From: Senegalimassilia faecalis
Lineage (GTDB): Bacteria; Actinomycetota; Coriobacteriia; Coriobacteriales; Eggerthellaceae
Reading direction: 5' to 3'
DNA: 64,000 nt
NCBI RefSeq assembly: GCF_004135645.1
Contig: NZ_SDPW01000001.1
Location: forward strand, 2,170,001-2,234,000
Each line of letters starts with the position of its first letter. Positions within the stretch are counted from its first letter, which is position 1. Shown in pieces: positions 35,075-43,716 of the stretch. The notes beneath the pieces were generated by a model that was not told where the DNA came from, ran no database searches, and saw only the letters and a list, made by a program, of their open reading frames with translations. The translations under genes were made by a program, and so were the position numbers.

Positions 35075-37435
35075 ATGAACAATTTCGAACATACCGAGCC
35101 CTCCGCACAGGGCAAGCACGGCACGCAGCGGCCCGATTTGCAACGCGTGCGCGTTGATGCGCCGCGAAGCCCCTACCGCAACACGCCCCGCAGCGCGGCA
35201 CAGCACGCCAGCGCGCAGCAGGTAGCGCAACCCGCTGCCCAGCAGGCCACGACCCCGCTTCCCGGGCGTCACGCCGCGCAACCTACGGCGGCCATGCCCG
35301 GCCGCCACACCGCGCAAGGCGCGCGCAACGCGCAGCCCACGGCGGCCATCCCAGGTCAGCAGCCCACGGCGGCGCTTCCGGCCGATAGCACGCAGGCCAT
35401 GCCCGATGGAAAACGCAAACGAGGCCGCGGACGCAAAAGCCGCCGCGGCGACGCGCCGCGCAAGAAAAGCTTCCTTAGCCGCCAGGTTGAAGCCTGGTGC
35501 ACCCGCGTGCTTGGCGCCGTGAACGACGGCGGCTTGGCTGAGCAGGAAGCCGAATACGCCTCGGGCCGCACCACGCGCGACTTCGCGTGGAACACCATCG
35601 GCGTGGGGCTGTGGGGCTGCGTGTTCCCCGTGCTCACCATCGTGGTCACGCAGCTGGCCGGCGCCGAGCAGGCCGGCATGTTCTCGCTGGCCTTCGTCAC
35701 CGCGCTGCTGCTCATGTTCGTGGGCAACTACGGCATGCGCAATTTCCAGGCTTCCGACCTCGACGAGGAATACTCGTTCGCCGACTATCAGGCCAACCGC
35801 GTGCTGACGTGCGCCATCATGCTGGTGGCGGGGCTGACGTACTGCAACATCCGCGGGTACACCGACCAGATGTGGCTTATGAGCCTGGGCGTGTACCTTT
35901 ATAAGATGGTAGACGCGCTTGCCGACGTGTACGAGGGGCGCCTGCAGCAGAAGGACAAGCTGTACCTGGCGGGCATGTCGCAGGCCTTCCGTTCGGCCGC
36001 CGCGCTTATCGGGTTTACGTTTGCCCTGCTCATCACGCGGAACGTGGGCGTGTCAAGCATCGTGATGGCCGTGGTGGCCGCCGCCACGTTCGTGGTGTTC
36101 ACGTTCCCGCTGGCAAAGCTTGAGACGCCGAAATCGCGCCGCGTGAACGTCAAGCGCGTGGTGAACCTGCTGGTGCAGTGCTTCCCGCTGTTCGTGGCGC
36201 TGTTCATGTACAACCTTATCGACAACATGCCGAAGTTCGTGATGGAAGGCGCGCTGTCCTACGACAACCAGCTGTATTACAACGCGCTGTATTTTCCCGC
36301 GCACGCCATTTTGCTGACCAGCGGCTTTATCTACAAGCCCATGCTGCTGAAGATGGCCAACGCGTGGGCCGACCCCGCCAAGCGCAAGAAGTTCGACCTG
36401 ATCATCGTGGTGATGTTCGTGGTGATCGTGGGCATCACGGCGGCCATGGCCGGCATCATGGGATGGTTCGGCCTGACCATCATGAGCTTTTTGTACGGCA
36501 TCGATTTCGAACCGTATCGCGGCCTGTGCTTCGTCATGCTGGCGGCCGGCGGCGTTACGGCCGGCATCGAGTTTCTGTACCAGGTCATCACCGTGCTGCG
36601 CCGCCAGCGCGCCGTGACGAAGCTGTACCTGATCACGTTTGGGTTCAGCCTGCTCGTGCCCATTTTGCTGGTGAACTTCACCGGGTTGCCGGGCGCGGTT
36701 ATCGGGTACCTCATTGTCATGTGCATCCTGCTGGTGCTGCTGGTCAGCGAATACGCGTCCATCCGCATGGACCTGCGCCGGAAGTTGACGGGCAAGTCGG
36801 CGCCTGACGCCGAGATGCCGAAGGCCAGCCGTTCGTTCCGCGGGAAGGCTGCGGAAGCTAGCGCGGGTAGCGCACCGGTTGCGACCGCAGCGGCTGGCGA
36901 ACCTGCCGGCAGCACAGCGGCTGGCACGCCGGCAGCAGGCGGCGTGGCAGCGGTCGGAGCGCATGCCACGCCCACGGCGGGAAGCGCGCCTGCAGCCGGA
37001 GGCGCACCCGCAAGCGCGCAGGCGCCGCAGCAAAGGCAACGCGACGGGCAGACGGCAACGCAGGCAGCGAACCGTCTGCAACCCGGCGCGTACGCCGATT
37101 CGCCTATTGCCTGGTCAGCGGGCGAAAGCGTCACCATGCTGGCCGAACCCGAGTCGCCGCGCGCGCCGCGCCCAAGCGAGGTGCGCGCCGAACGCGAGCA
37201 TCGCGAAGCCGTGAAGGCGCGCTGGACGGAAGCGGGCAAGGAACGCACGGCCAAGCGCCGCGAAGCCACGCGCGCAGGAGCGCACGCGAGCGGCGCTGCA
37301 TCGGCCAGCAGCAGCGCCGACGCTAGCGCCGACGTAACCGCTAGCGAGGCGCCGAAAGCCGGCCGCCACGCCACCACGCCCGAAGTGGCTCCCAGCTTCG
37401 GCAAACGCGGCAAGCACGAAAAAGACGACAACTAG
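35075..37435 (+). CDS. Polysaccharide/oligosaccharide flippase-like membrane protein (MOP superfamily)
   Basis: 786 residues. Residues about 1-125 are polar, with PGRH/QPTAA repeats; about 12-14 helices follow (from FAWNTIGVGLWGCVFPVLTI to YLIVMCILLVLLVSEYASI), then a 190-residue Ala/Arg-rich cytoplasmic tail. Features such as GVYLYKMVDALADVYEGRLQ and MLAAGGVTAGIEFLYQVITVLRRQ fit the Wzx/lipopolysaccharide-exporter branch. It probably flips a lipid-linked glycan. Start choice is discussed under the -10 box; upstream in-frame ATG 34934 would place the promoter inside the gene. Stop TAG. Confidence 0.8.
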   Translation: MNNFEHTEPSAQGKHGTQRPDLQRVRVDAPRSPYRNTPRSAAQHASAQQVAQPAAQQATTPLPGRHAAQPTAAMPGRHTAQGARNAQPTAAIPGQQPTAALPADSTQAMPDGKRKRGRGRKSRRGDAPRKKSFLSRQVEAWCTRVLGAVNDGGLAEQEAEYASGRTTRDFAWNTIGVGLWGCVFPVLTIVVTQLAGAEQAGMFSLAFVTALLLMFVGNYGMRNFQASDLDEEYSFADYQANRVLTCAIMLVAGLTYCNIRGYTDQMWLMSLGVYLYKMVDALADVYEGRLQQKDKLYLAGMSQAFRSAAALIGFTFALLITRNVGVSSIVMAVVAAATFVVFTFPLAKLETPKSRRVNVKRVVNLLVQCFPLFVALFMYNLIDNMPKFVMEGALSYDNQLYYNALYFPAHAILLTSGFIYKPMLLKMANAWADPAKRKKFDLIIVVMFVVIVGITAAMAGIMGWFGLTIMSFLYGIDFEPYRGLCFVMLAAGGVTAGIEFLYQVITVLRRQRAVTKLYLITFGFSLLVPILLVNFTGLPGAVIGYLIVMCILLVLLVSEYASIRMDLRRKLTGKSAPDAEMPKASRSFRGKAAEASAGSAPVATAAAGEPAGSTAAGTPAAGGVAAVGAHATPTAGSAPAAGGAPASAQAPQQRQRDGQTATQAANRLQPGAYADSPIAWSAGESVTMLAEPESPRAPRPSEVRAEREHREAVKARWTEAGKERTAKRREATRAGAHASGAASASSSADASADVTASEAPKAGRHATTPEVAPSFGKRGKHEKDDN

Positions 37436-37438
37436 CAA

Positions 37439-37462
37439 GATGCCCCGTCCGTTCGGGGCATC
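37439..37462 (+). terminator. Terminator of the flippase gene
   Basis: GATGCCCCG-TCCGTT-CGGGGCATC followed by TTCGTTTT, 3 bp after the stop. Confidence 0.85.
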
Positions 37463-37560
37463 TTCGTTTTAAGAAGGCATCGGCGGCCGCTCACTCGGGC
37501 GATTCTTCCGCAACCCCTGCCAACCGGCGTTTGACCAGCATTTTCACCCAGCAAGGTTTT

Positions 37561-37818
37561 TCAAGCGCGAGTGCTACTCCAGCAGCCAGCGGGGTTTTCC
37601 AGGTAGCGGTAGGCGCACACTTTCGTGCCGGGAATCTGCTCGTCCGCCAAACCGGCGGGAAGAGCGTCGCGATAACGGTTGCGCGTCCAGCCAACCATTT
37701 GCAAACGGCGCAGCATCGAAAGCGCGCAGGCCAGGTCAAGGGCGGAATCAGGCAATTCGGTAACGCTGCGGTACGAACGCGATGGGTCGGCCGTGCGTTC
37801 AAGCGCAGCGCCCGGCAC
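37561..37818 (-). CDS. Short open frame, possible gene remnant
   Basis: 85 codons; middle part TELPDSALDLACALSMLRRL and GWTRNRYRDALPAGLADEQI look protein-like, but there is no good ribosome site and no family match I recognise. It fills the 460-bp gap between the flippase and the antitoxin, so a remnant of a deleted gene is as likely as a real one. Confidence 0.25.
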   Translation of the reverse strand: MPGAALERTADPSRSYRSVTELPDSALDLACALSMLRRLQMVGWTRNRYRDALPAGLADEQIPGTKVCAYRYLENPAGCWSSTRA

Positions 37819-37867
37819 GAACCGCGTGCACGCGCACGACCAGGAAGTTTACCCGGCGGTTGCCTTA

Positions 37868-37908
37868 TTGCTAGCGCGCTACTTTGCATTGTGCTATACT
37901 GCTAGCAA
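37868..37908 (+). promoter_or_regulatory. Operator/promoter of the RHH-PIN pair
   Basis: Inverted TTGCTAGC (37868) and GCTAGCAA (37901) flank the -10 box TATACT (37895-37900). An autoregulatory site for the ribbon-helix-helix antitoxin is expected here. Confidence 0.55.
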
Positions 37909-37924
37909 CTGAAAGGAGTCCGCT

Positions 37925-38284
37925 ATGGGCGCATCGATGGTGCAAATCAACACGCGCGTTCCCGCCGAGCTAAAAGAACAGGGCGACTTGGCGCTGGCGC
38001 GGGCCGGCTACACACCGGCGCAGGCGGTGCGCGCCCTCTGGGAATACGCCGTCGTGCACATTCACGAACCACAGGCGATTCGCAACGTGCTGCAGGAAGA
38101 GAGCGCGGAGCCTGAAGATCCGACGGCAGTTGAGAGCAATCCATTCACCGAATGGAAAACAGCCGCGCATGCCGCTTTATGCGAAAGAATGGGAATTTCG
38201 ATGAGCACCGGTTCGTCGAATATTCCGTTCGATGAGCTCAAAAAACTTGCGTATCTTGAGCGTTCCGAACGATTGGGGCTGTAA
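37925..38284 (+). CDS. RelB/DinJ-like ribbon-helix-helix antitoxin
   Basis: 119 residues, ATG 37925 with AAAGGAG. MVQINTRVPAELKEQGDLAL followed by YTPAQAVRALWEYAV is the RHH DNA-binding fold. The middle is acidic and the C-terminus SNIPFDELKKLAYLERSERL should wrap the toxin. It overlaps the PIN gene by one base (TAATG), the usual toxin-antitoxin layout. Confidence 0.85.
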   Translation: MGASMVQINTRVPAELKEQGDLALARAGYTPAQAVRALWEYAVVHIHEPQAIRNVLQEESAEPEDPTAVESNPFTEWKTAAHAALCERMGISMSTGSSNIPFDELKKLAYLERSERLGL

Positions 38285-38778
38285 TGGATTCGAATACCAC
38301 CATCCTCGTCGATACCAATGTCTGGCTCGATTACTATGCGCTGAATCGAGCAGGTGGCGCAGAGGCCGCAGAGCTGCTAGGCTTCGCATTCTCGCACGGC
38401 ATCAAACTGCTCTATCAGGCCGACATCATAAAGGACGTGTTTTACCTCGTTTCGGCTACCACAAAGCGAATCGCTCGCGAAGAGAAAGGGGCGCTATCCC
38501 CAAGCGACGCAACGGCGGCAAACGAATTCGCGTGGAGCGCCGTGAATCATATGCGGGAAAATGCGTTCGCCATAAGCATCGGGCAATCCGACGTATGGTA
38601 CGCGGCAAAAATGCGCAGCGTCCATGGCGATTTCGAGGACAACCTTGTACTTGCCGCCGCAGAACGTGCAAACGCAACGTACCTAGTCACGAACGACGAA
38701 CAGCTTATCAAGCACGCCCCCGTCACCGCGCTCACCCCGCACGACGCGCTTGTGTACCTGCGGGCAAAAATGGAATAG
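38284..38778 (+). CDS. PIN-domain ribonuclease toxin (VapC-like)
   Basis: 164 residues. PIN acidic residues: ILVDTNVWLDYY (Asp at the start), KDVFYL, DFEDNLVLAAAERANATYLVTNDEQL. Likely a sequence-specific RNase neutralised by the RHH protein encoded just before; the RHH/PIN pairing is a common mixed type. Stop TAG. Confidence 0.87.
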   Translation: MDSNTTILVDTNVWLDYYALNRAGGAEAAELLGFAFSHGIKLLYQADIIKDVFYLVSATTKRIAREEKGALSPSDATAANEFAWSAVNHMRENAFAISIGQSDVWYAAKMRSVHGDFEDNLVLAAAERANATYLVTNDEQLIKHAPVTALTPHDALVYLRAKME

Positions 38779-38817
38779 CAGCGCTCCAAGGAGGCCCTTG
38801 CTTTCCTTGGAGCGCTG
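38779..38817 (+). terminator. Terminator of the toxin-antitoxin operon
   Basis: A perfect 14-bp stem CAGCGCTCCAAGGA / TCCTTGGAGCGCTG, 2 bases after the PIN stop region. Confidence 0.75.
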
Positions 38818-38831
38818 CTTACAAAAGCGAT

Positions 38832-38943
38832 GGCTCTGTTAGACCAGCATGCAACAACATGAATCAGCCGCCAGGAAGACCGGCCAAGGAGCCCGTTTAC
38901 TTGCGGTTAAGAGTCCACGTGTCAATTGTGGTCTAACAGAGCC
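38832..38943. mobile_element. 112-bp MITE with ISL3-like ends
   Basis: Perfect terminal inverted repeats GGCTCTGTTAGACCA at 38832-38846 and 38929-38943. Flanks are AAAGCGAT on the left and AAAGCGAC on the right, 7 of 8 matching, an 8-bp target duplication as made by ISL3-family transposases, whose ends also start GGCTCT. The interior encodes nothing. Confidence 0.75.
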
Positions 38944-38970
38944 AAAGCGACAGAGCTTTCGCCGGTTTGC

Positions 38971-40077
38971 TTACTTCAGCAGCTTGATGCTGATGGCTTT
39001 TGCGGGGCAGGCTTCCACGCAGGCGCCGCATTTGCTGCATTCGGGAATGCGCATCGTGTGCGGGTCAAGCTGCTCGGGACATGCGTCCACGCACGCGTGG
39101 CAGTCGACGCCGCGGCTACGCAGGCACGTGTCGGCCTTCACGCGCGGGCGCAGCGTGACGTTGAGGTTCGACAGCAGGCTTACCAGCGCACTGATGGGGC
39201 AGATTTTGCTGCACCATTTGCGCAGCACGGTGACTTCCAGAAGCAGGATGATCGGGAAGATGATAAGCGCCCAGGTGGGCTCGTCGAACTGAACCAGGTT
39301 CCACAGGCCGATGATGGTGGCGAACGTCAAACCCACGGGGCAGATGAGGCAAAACACCGGAAAGCCGAACACGACCGCGGAAGCCAGCGTGCCCACCAGC
39401 ACCGCATGGCGACTGTCAAGCTGCACGCCGTCGCGCTTGCCGCCCACCGGCGCCAGCGCTTTGCCGCACGTTGTTGCACCCGGGCAAGCGGAGCACGAAT
39501 GGCTCGGCTTGCTTTTGAAATCGCCCGTCGCTTTCGAACTCTTTTTCTTCGGGCGGAAAAACTTTTGCAGCCAGGGAACGGGGCACATCCAGGCGCAGAA
39601 CGCTTTGCCGACCAGGGCAATCAGCACTACCACCAGCGCAAACAACAACAGCGGGTGCAGCATGACGCCCTTTGCGCCCGCCATGGTTTCCAACGCGCCC
39701 AGCGGGCAGATGGCCGATATCTGCTGGATGCCGAATGCCGACGGCGTGCCGATGCCCACATGGAACGCAAGCCCCACCAGCACAAACGCCACACACGCAA
39801 GCGCCACCCAGCCGCGCGCCGTGCAAAACGGAGACTTCGCGCGGTGATGTTGCTGCGTCTTATCGGTGCGCTGTGAAGGCGAAGAGGGGCCCGCGCTCGC
39901 GTTGCGGGCATCGGCGGCGGCCTCTGCCGCGTTCGCGTTTTGGGCAGCGGTAACGGCCCCAGCTTGTGCGGTCGCATCCGATTGAGGCGAGTTCGGCATA
40001 GCGCTATTTCGCGTTTCGCAAGCTGCATCCGTGCGGCCAGCCGAATTCAGCTGCTCTTCTGTTTCTTCCTTGCTCAT
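38971..40077 (-). CDS. NapH-like membrane polyferredoxin
   Basis: 368 residues: an Ala/Gln-rich N-terminal tail (about 80), four to five helices, and cytoplasmic clusters. Cys motifs: FCAWMCPVPWLQ and FCLICPVGL on the membrane part (CxxxCP type), an extra SCSACPGATTC loop, then two 4Fe-4S ferredoxin motifs CHACVDACPEQLDPHTMRI / CSKCGACVEACPAKAI. NapH-like proteins pass quinol electrons to a periplasmic ferredoxin. It is 3 bp downstream of the NapG-like gene. No napA is in view, so it probably serves another molybdoenzyme. Stop TAA. Confidence 0.88.
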   Translation of the reverse strand: MSKEETEEQLNSAGRTDAACETRNSAMPNSPQSDATAQAGAVTAAQNANAAEAAADARNASAGPSSPSQRTDKTQQHHRAKSPFCTARGWVALACVAFVLVGLAFHVGIGTPSAFGIQQISAICPLGALETMAGAKGVMLHPLLLFALVVVLIALVGKAFCAWMCPVPWLQKFFRPKKKSSKATGDFKSKPSHSCSACPGATTCGKALAPVGGKRDGVQLDSRHAVLVGTLASAVVFGFPVFCLICPVGLTFATIIGLWNLVQFDEPTWALIIFPIILLLEVTVLRKWCSKICPISALVSLLSNLNVTLRPRVKADTCLRSRGVDCHACVDACPEQLDPHTMRIPECSKCGACVEACPAKAISIKLLK

Positions 40078-40080
40078 CGC

Positions 40081-40680
40081 CTAGGCCTCCTTCCCTGCTG
40101 CTCGAACGTTGATGCCGCGATCGGCGCCGCCGGTGAACGTGAGGTAGCTGTTCGACGGGCACGCGTTCTCACATGCGCCGCAGCCGTTGCATTTCGCCTG
40201 GTCAACAATGGGACGGTTCGCGTCATCCATGGTTATGGCGCCGTAGGGGCATGCGCCGGCGCACACTTGGCAACCGCCCTGGATCCACGCGATGCATCGT
40301 TCGCGGTCCACTACCGCCACGCCGATGATCTGCGACGGGTCGTGTGCGCCAACAATGGAGCCCGCCGGGCACACGTCTTCGCACGCGCCGCAAAAGTCGC
40401 ACAGCCCGCGATGGAAATCCATGATGGGAGTACGCCAATTCAGCACGCCGTCCTCAAGCACGCCCGTGCGCAGGCAGCACTGCGGGCAGGCGGTTTCGCA
40501 CCGATTGCATTTCAGGCACGTAGCGCGGAAATGCGCTTCGTCCTGCGCGCCGGGCGGACGCAGCAGCCCACGGTCCTCGCCTTCAAGCGCGTACGCCGCG
40601 CCACCGACCGCGAACATGCTTGCAACCGCGCCCGCCGCCGCAAGCGCACCGCGGCGCGTGATGCTCAGATGATCGCCCAT
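40081..40680 (-). CDS. NapG-like Tat-exported ferredoxin
   Basis: 199 residues from ATG 40680 (AAAGGA 7-8 bases upstream; ATG 40686 is too close to that site). Twin-arginine signal SITRRGALAAAGAVASMFAV. Four 4Fe-4S motifs follow: CLKCNRCETACPQ, CDFCGACEDVCPAG, CQVCAGACPYG (preceded by CIAWIQGG) and CNGCGACENACPS. It should shuttle electrons outside the membrane together with the NapH-like partner. Order on the strand is torD-like, napG-like, napH-like. Stop TAG. Confidence 0.9.
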   Translation of the reverse strand: MGDHLSITRRGALAAAGAVASMFAVGGAAYALEGEDRGLLRPPGAQDEAHFRATCLKCNRCETACPQCCLRTGVLEDGVLNWRTPIMDFHRGLCDFCGACEDVCPAGSIVGAHDPSQIIGVAVVDRERCIAWIQGGCQVCAGACPYGAITMDDANRPIVDQAKCNGCGACENACPSNSYLTFTGGADRGINVRAAGKEA

Positions 40681-40865
40681 GAGCATTCCTTTCTCGTCTT
40701 CGCCGAAAGCCGCGTCCCCATCGCGGCCGTACCTCGCATGCCCCAAGCCTGCCCGAAGGGGCGCGGGCATGAAATAGCGAGGCGTTGACTATTTCGCCAA
40801 ACGCCTCGTCAATAATTAGGTAATTCGCGCAAAAGCGCACGTCAGAGCCTGATAGCAGAAGCCCC

Positions 40866-41621
40866 CTACGCCGCCTTTTCGCCTGCCAGCTCTTGCAGCA
40901 CGTCGAGCTCGTCGGCGATGACGTCGGTTTCCATGTGCACGAAGCCGCGCGTCACCTTCGACACGCCGCGATAGAAGCGCGTTTCCGCCACATCGAGCAC
41001 GGCGTCGCACAGGTCGTCGACCCAGTTCAGCTGGTGCTGCGCATGGAAGTCGGACACCGTTTGCGCCAGGTCGCGCGCGCGGTCGAAATCCGATGCCAGC
41101 AGCGCCGCGTTCGTGCGCTCGATAACCGTGGCCAGAAACTCGAACTCGAACGACGCGTGATCTTCCGGCACGTGCAAATCGGCCTGCGGCTGGATGTGCT
41201 GCTCGCAGTACATTTTGTACACGCCGTCGCGCGCCTCCTGCATCATGAGCCCGAGTTCGCTGGTGAACACGCTTTCGAACGGCGTGGCAGCGAACGTCTC
41301 GTAGTTGCCAGCCGCCAGAAACGTGTGCGCATAATCGCAGGCCAACGCCTGGCGCGTACCAGAATTCGCATGGCGAAGATAGCGGTACATGTCTTCGTAG
41401 CCCTCGGCGATAAGCGCGTTGTCGCCCGCCATGCCGGCGAAATCCATGCCCGCCAGATGATCGACCTGCTGCTGCGTCAGCTCGCGGAAGAACAGTTCGG
41501 CCAGCATGCGGTAATAGGCCGCTCGGCCCGCATTCACCTCGATGAGCTGGGAAATCAGCTCGTCGCGTTCAGATTGCGCCTTCGTTTGCGACGCCTGCGC
41601 CGCTGCTTGGTTTTCGATCAT
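40866..41621 (-). CDS. TorD/DmsD-family molybdoenzyme chaperone
   Basis: 251 residues, all-helical. RAAYYRMLAELFFRELTQQQ near the N-terminus, CDYAHTFLAAGN with FATPFESVFTSELGLMMQEA-type family core, and PEDHASFEFEFLATVIER at the conserved E-P-D-H position. Binds the Tat signal of a molybdoenzyme until cofactor is loaded. It precedes the napG/napH-like genes and follows the broken dms operon, to which it may once have belonged. ATG 41621 with AAAGGTAG. Stop TAG. Confidence 0.9.
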   Translation of the reverse strand: MIENQAAAQASQTKAQSERDELISQLIEVNAGRAAYYRMLAELFFRELTQQQVDHLAGMDFAGMAGDNALIAEGYEDMYRYLRHANSGTRQALACDYAHTFLAAGNYETFAATPFESVFTSELGLMMQEARDGVYKMYCEQHIQPQADLHVPEDHASFEFEFLATVIERTNAALLASDFDRARDLAQTVSDFHAQHQLNWVDDLCDAVLDVAETRFYRGVSKVTRGFVHMETDVIADELDVLQELAGEKAA

Positions 41622-41659
41622 CTTGCTACCTTTCTCGAACAGCGCAGACGTTTACCGCC

Positions 41660-41707
41660 GCGCCATCGCTTTCTCGCGCCATCGCTACCTCGCGCCGTCG
41701 CTTTCTT
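41660..41707. repeat. Three tandem 16-bp repeats
   Basis: GCGCCATCGCTTTCTC, GCGCCATCGCTACCTC and GCGCCGTCGCTTTCTT, end to end, immediately upstream of the torD-like gene's ribosome site region. Confidence 0.7.
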
Positions 41708-41856
41708 TTCGCTTAGCCAGCCGAACTGGGTGACGACGCCGGCGACAAGGACACTACCGGTGTCACCAAAATGAGGGAAACGGCTTTTCGCCGCCTTCGC
41801 TTTGGCGATCCCAACTTCATTTCCTGTCGCCTTTCGCCAGCCAGCAATCGATGCAC

Positions 41857-41915
41857 TCGCGGTTCGCATTCGCCAACGGGAGGGAGAGGAGGGAGTATGC
41901 GAATACGAACCGCGA
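41857..41915. repeat. Hairpin TCGCGGTTCGCATTCGC
   Basis: 17-bp arms with one mismatch around a 25-base G-rich loop. Unknown role. The surrounding gap 41622-42270 (650 bp) otherwise holds the tandem repeats and inverted-repeat copy 2. Confidence 0.6.
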
Positions 41916-42004
41916 AAGCGTCGATGGCCGGCAATCGCAGACAACCGCGGGGCAAGTCGAGGCGCAAATGGGCTCCGTGACGCCCTTTCGCACCAACCGG
42001 CTTC

Positions 42005-42144
42005 AAAAATCGCTCATGTATGTGATTTAACAAGCGCAAGGCAGGAATCAAAAATTTGCCGATAACGTTTCCCCAGTTCAGAATCTTGCTGATTTATTGG
42101 ATACCAGCAACATTGTCAGCAAATCACATACATGAGCGATTTTG
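42005..42144. repeat. Inverted-repeat element, copy 2 (140 bp)
   Basis: Arms 42005-42030 and 42121-42144 share TCGCTCATGTATGTGATTT, identical to copies 1 and 3. The centre has CCCCAGTTCA (42071-42080). It lies 126 bp beyond the stop of the broken dmsC-like gene. Confidence 0.9.
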
Positions 42145-42270
42145 CCTACGCTCGACGGTGGTACCAACCAAACCCGACGCCGAGTGTAGCGCCCGCGTGC
42201 AAGTGCCAGCGCCGCACCCGCCAGCGGGGCGGGAATGCCCGGGTGGGCATTCCCGCATTCCCGCGCTTGG

Positions 42271-43077
42271 TTACAGCACGTTCAGGAACAGGTTCGCGAT
42301 CGGGACCGTGATGAGCCACATGATGCAGCGGTAGCTCACGGCGCCAACGAATGCGCAGGCCACAGAACCGCCCGCCGCAGCCATTAGGCTGCCGGGGTTC
42401 TTGCCCGCAAGCGCGCCGCACACGGCCGGCACCACGCCGGCGCCGATGACGGCAACCGCAAGCAGCGCCCACTGCACGCCGTCGGCGGGACCCGCCCACA
42501 GCACGTAGGCCGCCGCGCCCACGGCGCCCAGCACGCCACCGATCAGCAGCGCGCGGCCGTACGGCGCCACGTCGGCGTCCTTGGCCTTCGCGGCCACGAC
42601 CACCAGGTACGCGGCGATGCCCTCGGGCACGGCCGTCAGCAAGTAGCCGAGCGGCAGCAGCTGGCTGCACCAGTTCGGGCGCGCTTCCATCAGGTACGAC
42701 TCGCCCGCCATGAACGACAGCAGCACGCCGAACACCGCGCCGATGACGGCCACGGCCTTGCGCGCGCCGGCACCGGCCTCGCGCTTGAGCAGCACCAGGT
42801 ACACCACCACGCACACGCACAGGCAGCCAACCAGCAGCGCCTCGGTGAAGATGCCGCTTGTCGGGTGGCTGAGCGCCCCCATGATGCGGTCGGGGTGCGA
42901 CAGGTGCGTCACGGACGCCAGGCCGCCCACCACCGCGATGATCAGCGACACCAACGCCGCGGGGAACGCCGCCGCCTTCGCGCGGCCAAGGAACTCATCG
43001 GCCGCCACGCAGGCGAACATGCAGCCGCCCATGCCGGTCAGGGCTGTGAACAGGACCAGGGATCATTGGATTTCCAT
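42271..43077 (-). pseudogene. DmsC/NrfD-like membrane anchor, nonsense codon at Trp5
   Basis: Translation from ATG 43077 reads MEIQ-stop-SLVLFTALTGMGGC; the TGA (43063-43065) stands where the paralogue at 62333-63211 has W (MELQWPLILFTTL). The remaining 263 codons are open, with about eight helices and the family pieces THLSHPDRIMGAL and FMAGESYLMEARPNW, ending at TAA. Reinitiation at ATG 43032 could give a protein lacking part of the first helix. This subunit normally takes electrons from menaquinol. It directly follows dmsB-like, also broken. Confidence 0.8.
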
Positions 43078-43080
43078 CGT

Positions 43081-43716
43081 TTAGTCCTCCTTCGCGAACC
43101 AGGCCGCGTCTTGCGCGCCGGACGCCGGGGCGATGGCGTCTACGTCATGCCACGTGGCAATCTTCTCGGACAGGATGTAGCGCGTCAGCGGTTTGTTACC
43201 CGCGTCGTGCAGCGTGTGCACGCTGGCCGGGTCGGCGGCCGCCACGGCTTTGGCCACGTCGGACGACGCATCGTCCATGTCGCCGTAGAAGCGGGCGTTC
43301 GCGCAGCACGCCGCCACGCATGCCGGCTCCTGGCCGGCGCTGGTCAGCTGGCCGCACAGCGTGCACTTCTCGACGGCGCGCTCCTTGGCGTTCCACGAAC
43401 GCACGCCGTACGGGCAGGCCATCATGCAGTATTTGCAGCCGATGCACTTCTCCTTGTCCACCAGCACCTTGCCGTCGGCGTCGCGGTAGCTCGCGCCGGT
43501 CGGGCACACGTGCACGCAGGGCGCGTCCTCGCACTGCTAGCACTGCACGGGCCGCCAATACTGCTCCAGGTCGGGGAAGGCCCCGTGCGGGCCGATCTGC
43601 AGCACGCGGTTCCAGTACTCGCCCAAGGCGATGCCGTTCTCGTTCTTGCAGGCCACCTCGCACGCGTGGCAGCCGATGCATTTATCCAGGTCAACAACTA
43701 AGCAATTGCGGCTCAT
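43081..43716 (-). pseudogene. DmsB-like four-cluster ferredoxin with amber codon
   Basis: ATG 43716 overlaps the stop of dmsA-like (ATGA). Translation gives LDKCIGCHACEVACKNEN, then WRPVQC-stop-QCEDAPCVHVCP: TAG at 43537-43539 replaces the Gln of a QCxxC cluster motif. The downstream frame is open (CIGCKYCMMACPYGV, CTLCGQL) to TAA. Normally 211 residues wiring DmsA to DmsC. Codon 60 of 211 is stopped, so no functional subunit is expected without readthrough. Confidence 0.85.
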
